Positions 59,790 to 64,000 of a DNA stretch of 64,000 bases are shown in pieces. Position 1 is the first letter of the stretch. Every line of letters begins with the position of its first letter. The notes under the pieces are model-generated. The model did no database searches. It had not been told where the DNA came from and saw only the letters and a list, made by a program, of their open reading frames with translations. The position numbers were made by a program, and so were the translations under genes. The stretch spans positions 62,001 to 126,000 of the forward strand of contig JAFRQR010000002.1 in NCBI GenBank assembly GCA_017428545.1, in the 5' to 3' direction. This DNA comes from Clostridiales bacterium. GTDB taxonomy: Bacteria > Bacillota > Clostridia > Saccharofermentanales > Saccharofermentanaceae.

Positions 59790-62700
59790 ATGCTTGAACT
59801 AAAAGACATTGTGAAGATCTATCCGGCGGGAGGCAATCCTGTGGAAGCTTTAAAAGGCGTCAGCCTCGGCTTCCGTGACAGTGAATTTGTTTCGATCCTC
59901 GGTCAGTCCGGATGCGGTAAGACCACCATGCTGAATATCATCGGCGGTCTCGACCAGTACACATCAGGTGATCTGATCATCAACGGAAGATCGACAAAAG
60001 ACTACAAGGACAGAGACTGGGATACATACCGTAATCACACGATCGGATTTGTTTTCCAGACATATAATCTGATTCCTCATCAGAATGTTCTCGCCAATGT
60101 CGAGATCGCGCTTTCTCTTTCCGGCGTCAGCAAGAAAGAGAGAAGAGAGCGTGCGACAGAAGCTTTGAAGAAGGTGGGTCTTGGTGATCAGCTGAAAAAG
60201 AAACCTTCTGAAATGTCCGGCGGTCAGATGCAGCGTGTTGCGATCGCCCGTGCTCTTGTAAATAATCCGGATATCATCCTCGCCGATGAACCGACAGGTG
60301 CTCTTGATACAGAGACCAGCGTTCAGGTCATGGATATCCTCAAAGAGATCTCCAAAGATAAGCTTGTCATCATGGTTACACATAACCCGGAGCTTGCCGA
60401 GAAGTATTCCACACGTATCGTAAGAATGCTTGACGGTAAGATCACCGGCGATTCTGCTCCGTTTACGGAAGAGGAACAAAAGCAGGCAGAAAAGATCGAA
60501 GCGGATGTTGCTTCTATGGATAAAAAAGCAAAGAAAGAATCTGCAGAGAAGAAGCCTTCGATGTCTTTCTTCACATCGTTCTCCCTTTCTTTGAAGAACC
60601 TGTTTACGAAAAAAGGAAGAACGATCCTTACTTCTTTTGCAGGATCGATCGGTATTATCGGAATTGCACTGATCTATTCTGTATCGCAGGGTACTCACAA
60701 CTTTATCGATGATGTACAGGAAGATACGATCTCCGCTTATCCGCTTGAGATCCAGGCACAGACCGTTGACCTCAGCACACTTCTGAATGCTTTTGCCGGA
60801 AACGAAGAGCAGGCGACCGTTCATGAAAAGGATGCGGTTTATCAGAAGTACAGGATCTACGATATGATGAACTCTCTCATCGCTGTAGAAACTCAGGAAA
60901 ATGACCTCTCTTCCTTCAAGAAATATATTGAGGAAGAGCGTGCGAAAGACGACAGTAAACTGAATAATGCGCTCTCCGGTGTTCAGTACGGCTATGATCT
61001 TAACCTTGCTATCTACACAAGAAACATTGAAGGCAAGATCATTCATTCGGATACTAACGAACTGATGTCTGCGCTTATCGGTCAATATACAAAGACGATG
61101 TTTAATATCGATATGTCCGGTATGTCCAATCAGAATTCACAGTCTTCCCAGCTGATGGGAAGCTCGATGACTCTTTGGAGTGAACTTCTTCCGGGTAAAA
61201 ATGGTGAGGCCACAAACCCCGTTACACACAAGCAGTATGATGTTGTATATGGCCGCTGGCCTGAACAGTACAATGAGATCGTTCTTTTCCTCGATGAGAA
61301 CAACGAACTTAACGACTATACTCTCTATGCTCTTGGTCTGAAGACCGAGCAGGAGATCACCGAAATGATGCAGAGAGCATTGAATAAGCAGCCTCTTGAG
61401 TTCTCTGATAAGCACTGGTCTTATCAGGAGATCTGTGATCTCGAGTTCCGTTCGGTTCTTCCGTGTGATTGCTGGAATTATGATCCGACGACAGGTCTTT
61501 ATGTCGATCTTCGTCAGTCCGAACAGGGCCTTCAGTACCTTTATGATAATGGTATGACTCTTAAAGTTGTCGGTATCGTCCGTCCGAATGAAGATGCTGT
61601 TTCCACATCTCACCACGGTACGATCGGCTACACGCATATGCTTACCGAGTATATCATCAACGAAAGCCAGGGTTCCGAAGCGATCGCTGCCCAGCTGGAA
61701 AGCCCGAATATCGATGTTACCTGCGGACTTCCTTTTAAAGAAGAAACAGCTGCAGTATCTGTCGAAGATAAAGCTGCTTACTTCAGAGATTTTGTAACAA
61801 AACTTGATGATCAGGGAAAAGCAGATCTTTATGTGAAGGTCATGAGCATCCCTTCTGAATCGAGTATCCAGGAATATGTAGATCTTACGCTTTCCCAGCT
61901 CGACCGTGCGACTATGGAAGCGATGATGCTCGAGCAGATGACCACGGAAATGGGCATGGATGAGGCGACTGTAAAGGGTTACATGGCGCAGATGTCCGAT
62001 GACGATATGAAGCAGGCTTTTGCGAAGGGTATCCGCGAACAGTATCTTGCCGAGTACGCTACTAAGATGGAGCAGGAACTCGCGACAAAGACTCCTGCTG
62101 AACTATCCGCGGCCCTTGATCAGAATATGGATAAGTTCACGGATGAAGAGTGTGCAGGATTCTACGACAGTGTGCTTGAGTTCTCCGCGTTCACATACGA
62201 TTACAATCTGATCCGTCTGGGTGGCCTGGATCTGGATAAGCCGTCTGCGATCCGCCTTTATGCGAACTCTTTCGAGAATAAAGATACTGTCGTTGACTGC
62301 ATCGACGAGTACAATGAGTCCGTTCCGGAACTTCAGAAGATCAAGTACACAGATTACATCGGTATCCTGATGTCTTCGGTAACAACGATCATCGACGCGA
62401 TCACATATGTCCTTATCGCATTCGTTGCTGTATCCCTTATCGTATCCTCGATCATGATCGGTGTTATCACATTGATCTCGGTTCAGGAAAGAACAAAGGA
62501 GATCGGTATCCTGCGTTCTCTCGGTGCTTCTAAGAAGAATGTCTCCAGAATGTTTAACGCTGAGACGATCATTATCGGATTCACATCAGGCTTACTTGGT
62601 GTATTGATCACGTATCTGTTATTGATACCGATCAACATTATCGTTCATACGCTGACGGGACTTAACAACCTTACAGGCGTTCTGCCGATCCCGACAGCGA

Positions 62701-62804
62701 TCATCCTTATCATCATCAGTATGCTTCTGACATTGATCGCCGGTATCATCCCGTCCAGATCTGCTGCGAAGAAGGATCCTGTTGTAGCACTCAGAACAGA
62801 GTAA
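59790..62804 (+). CDS. MacB-type ABC transporter, ATPase-permease fusion with large extracellular domain
   Basis: This is a 1004-residue single-chain exporter half. The N-terminal ATPase (about 1-225) has Walker A GQSGCGKTTMLNIIGG, signature EMSGGQMQRVAIARAL and Walker B IILADEPTGALD. After a Lys/Glu-rich linker, one membrane helix (about 280-300) leads to an outside domain of about 560 residues. Three C-terminal helices follow in an FtsX domain (VQERTKEIGILRSLGASKKN). Two copies would form the 4+4-helix MacB-like mechanotransmission pump. The outer domain is much larger than in E. coli MacB. Cargo is unknown. It is controlled with the upstream MarR gene. Confidence 0.92.
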   Translation: MLELKDIVKIYPAGGNPVEALKGVSLGFRDSEFVSILGQSGCGKTTMLNIIGGLDQYTSGDLIINGRSTKDYKDRDWDTYRNHTIGFVFQTYNLIPHQNVLANVEIALSLSGVSKKERRERATEALKKVGLGDQLKKKPSEMSGGQMQRVAIARALVNNPDIILADEPTGALDTETSVQVMDILKEISKDKLVIMVTHNPELAEKYSTRIVRMLDGKITGDSAPFTEEEQKQAEKIEADVASMDKKAKKESAEKKPSMSFFTSFSLSLKNLFTKKGRTILTSFAGSIGIIGIALIYSVSQGTHNFIDDVQEDTISAYPLEIQAQTVDLSTLLNAFAGNEEQATVHEKDAVYQKYRIYDMMNSLIAVETQENDLSSFKKYIEEERAKDDSKLNNALSGVQYGYDLNLAIYTRNIEGKIIHSDTNELMSALIGQYTKTMFNIDMSGMSNQNSQSSQLMGSSMTLWSELLPGKNGEATNPVTHKQYDVVYGRWPEQYNEIVLFLDENNELNDYTLYALGLKTEQEITEMMQRALNKQPLEFSDKHWSYQEICDLEFRSVLPCDCWNYDPTTGLYVDLRQSEQGLQYLYDNGMTLKVVGIVRPNEDAVSTSHHGTIGYTHMLTEYIINESQGSEAIAAQLESPNIDVTCGLPFKEETAAVSVEDKAAYFRDFVTKLDDQGKADLYVKVMSIPSESSIQEYVDLTLSQLDRATMEAMMLEQMTTEMGMDEATVKGYMAQMSDDDMKQAFAKGIREQYLAEYATKMEQELATKTPAELSAALDQNMDKFTDEECAGFYDSVLEFSAFTYDYNLIRLGGLDLDKPSAIRLYANSFENKDTVVDCIDEYNESVPELQKIKYTDYIGILMSSVTTIIDAITYVLIAFVAVSLIVSSIMIGVITLISVQERTKEIGILRSLGASKKNVSRMFNAETIIIGFTSGLLGVLITYLLLIPINIIVHTLTGLNNLTGVLPIPTAIILIIISMLLTLIAGIIPSRSAAKKDPVVALRTE

Positions 62805-62834
62805 ACTTCATAAGATTTGATCAAAACGAAAATG

Positions 62835-62876
62835 AGTTCTTCGTGCCGTCATTCTGTTGGCACGGAGAACTTTTTT
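62835..62876 (+). terminator. Terminator of the exporter operon
   Basis: GTTCTTCGTGCC (62836-62847) pairs with GGCACGGAGAAC (62859-62870) over 12 bp (one T-G) and is followed by six T. Confidence 0.92.
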
Positions 62877-62933
62877 CATGGCCGTAAATTACGATATAAT
62901 ATGAGTATGCAAGGATTCAAATCTGGAGATAGT

Positions 62934-64000
62934 ATGGAACGCGTTTATCTGGACAATGCCGCAACCACCAAGATCCGTCCGGAAGTACTGGATGTGATGG
63001 TCCGCGCCTATTCCGAGTTCGGAAATCCATCTTCCGTGCATCGCGAAGGACAGCATGCAAAAAAAGCAATCGAAGAAGCGCGTGAAAGTATCGCTTTAAG
63101 TCTCAATTGTGATCCTGCCGAGATATATTTCACATCCGGCGGGACCGAGTCCGATAACTGGGCCGTGAAATGCGCCGCAAAAGGACATGTGATCACATCA
63201 AAGATCGAGCATCCTGCCGTTCTCCGTTCAGTTGAGATGCTAGAAAAGCACGGGCTGAAAGTTACATATCTTCCCGTAGATAAGAATGGCCTTATTTCTC
63301 CTGACTCTTTGGAAAAAGCACTTACTCCTGATACGTCTTTGGTATCGGTCATGATGGCGAACAACGAGATCGGAACGATCGAACCGATCCGAGAATTAAG
63401 TAGTATTGCCCATGATCATGGTACGCTTTTCCATACAGATGCCGTACAGGCCGTCGGAACCGTTCCGGTGGATATTCAAAAACTAGGAGTCGATCTTCTT
63501 TCGTTTTCCGCGCATAAGTTTTACGGACCCAAAGGTATCGGTGGTCTTTATGTGAAGAAGGGAACAGAGATCTCATCTCTGCTAAACGGCGGATCACAGG
63601 AGTTCAATAAGCGTGCCGGAACACAAAATGTCCCGGGGATCCTCGGAATGGCAGAAGCTCTCAGATTGTCCGTGTCTGAGCAAGAAAAAACTGTTGCACG
63701 CATCTCCGAATTGAGAGATCTTCTGAAAAAAGAGCTTGTCGATAAGATCCCTGCGGTGCTTTTCCATGGGGATGAATCATCATCTCTTCCCGGAATCGTC
63801 AACTTTTATATTCCGGGGATGGACGGGGAGAAGACCTTGCTTCTTTTAGATGTGAAGGGTTTTGCCTGTTCCGGCGGAGCTGCATGCTCATCCAAGGATA
63901 GTGCTGTTTCGCACGTGCTTTCTGCAATCGGCGCAACAAAGGAAGAAGCGAAGAATTCACTTCGCATCAGCATCGGTGCATATAATGAGAAAGAAGAGAT
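62934..64000 (+). CDS. Cysteine desulfurase, NifS/IscS type (partial, runs off the window)
   Basis: An open frame of 355 codons starts at ATG 62934 and has no stop before the window end. It begins MERVYLDNAATTKIRPEV. It has SKIEHPAVLRS, NNEIGTIEPI, the PLP lysine in SFSAHKFYGPKGIGGLYV, and the active-site cysteine loop CSGGAACSS followed by SHVLSAIG. It is a full NifS/IscS-type enzyme apart from its last residues. A TATAAT at 62895-62900 lies 33 bp before the start. It is not paired with thiI here. What follows, for example iscU or mnmA, is outside the window and would tell its role. Confidence 0.93.
   Translation, partial: MERVYLDNAATTKIRPEVLDVMVRAYSEFGNPSSVHREGQHAKKAIEEARESIALSLNCDPAEIYFTSGGTESDNWAVKCAAKGHVITSKIEHPAVLRSVEMLEKHGLKVTYLPVDKNGLISPDSLEKALTPDTSLVSVMMANNEIGTIEPIRELSSIAHDHGTLFHTDAVQAVGTVPVDIQKLGVDLLSFSAHKFYGPKGIGGLYVKKGTEISSLLNGGSQEFNKRAGTQNVPGILGMAEALRLSVSEQEKTVARISELRDLLKKELVDKIPAVLFHGDESSSLPGIVNFYIPGMDGEKTLLLLDVKGFACSGGAACSSKDSAVSHVLSAIGATKEEAKNSLRISIGAYNEKEE

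Overview
The window is a 64 kb piece of a chromosome from an anaerobic, fermentative low-to-mid GC Gram-positive bacterium, most likely class Clostridia (Bacillota). Three things point there. Gene order is Bacillus/Clostridium-like (xseA-xseB-ispA-dxs...argR-recN; acpP-rnc-smc-ftsY-ylxM-ffh-rpsP-khpA-rimM-trmD-rplS-rbgA-rnhB). Two SOS boxes have the Gram-positive GAAC-N4-GTTC form. Energy genes are anaerobic: an NADH-linked trimeric [FeFe] hydrogenase and a PPi-dependent phosphofructokinase. No phage, insertion sequence or CRISPR array is visible. Nearly all of it is housekeeping, with a few accessory islets.

Layout. 1-6383: exonuclease VII, isoprenoid (ispA, dxs), nadK, argR and recN, all rightward. 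6476-7363: a leftward RluD-type pseudouridine synthase. 7585-11698: the hydrogenase operon (NuoE-like, NuoF-like and catalytic subunits). 11795-15217: an accessory islet with a lipoprotein carrying a glucuronyl C5-epimerase-like domain, a stand-alone LanC-like protein and a small DNA glycosylase. 15341-18313: PPi-phosphofructokinase and a membrane diguanylate cyclase, divergent. 18426-21184: rpsO and pnp. 21348-24635: tRNA-Pro(GGG), a zinc-ribbon membrane protein, an SDR reductase, an acidic single-pass protein and tRNA-Trp. 24760-33139: a tight seven-gene operon proC-rnhA-nudix-ftsK-folD-cinA-murJ. 33274-37235: recA-recX-rimO-pgsA and acpP. 37339-49228: the rnc to rnhB ribosome/SRP/chromosome block. 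49342-50952: yraN and a ComEC-like metallo-beta-lactamase lipoprotein. 51286-59189: an aminotransferase, purB, cysteine desulfurase with thiI, glyA and rarA. 59294-62804: a MarR regulator with a large MacB-type ABC exporter. 62934-64000: a second cysteine desulfurase, cut by the window edge.

The most unusual signal is not a gene. Several gene ends carry long imperfect hairpins whose outer arms differ from copy to copy but still pair, while an inner core is conserved in sequence or architecture: a short stem, a one-sided 5' bulge (CGCA in the three best copies), a second compensating stem and a 3-nt loop. The three clear copies are at 6395-6485, 49232-49308 (core reversed) and 50967-51057. A divergent copy is at 44509-44583, and hairpins with similar asymmetry but no shared sequence lie at 42597-42714 and 57784-57815. 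They are distinct from the ordinary U-tailed terminators, most of which share a CTGT/ACAG stem. Other points of interest are an orphan consensus SOS box upstream of the hydrogenase operon and RluD-like gene, the C5-epimerase/LanC-like pair, a TSCSP variant of the hydrogenase L1 motif, and a structured pnp leader.

All identifications rest on reading motifs and gene order; no database search was possible.
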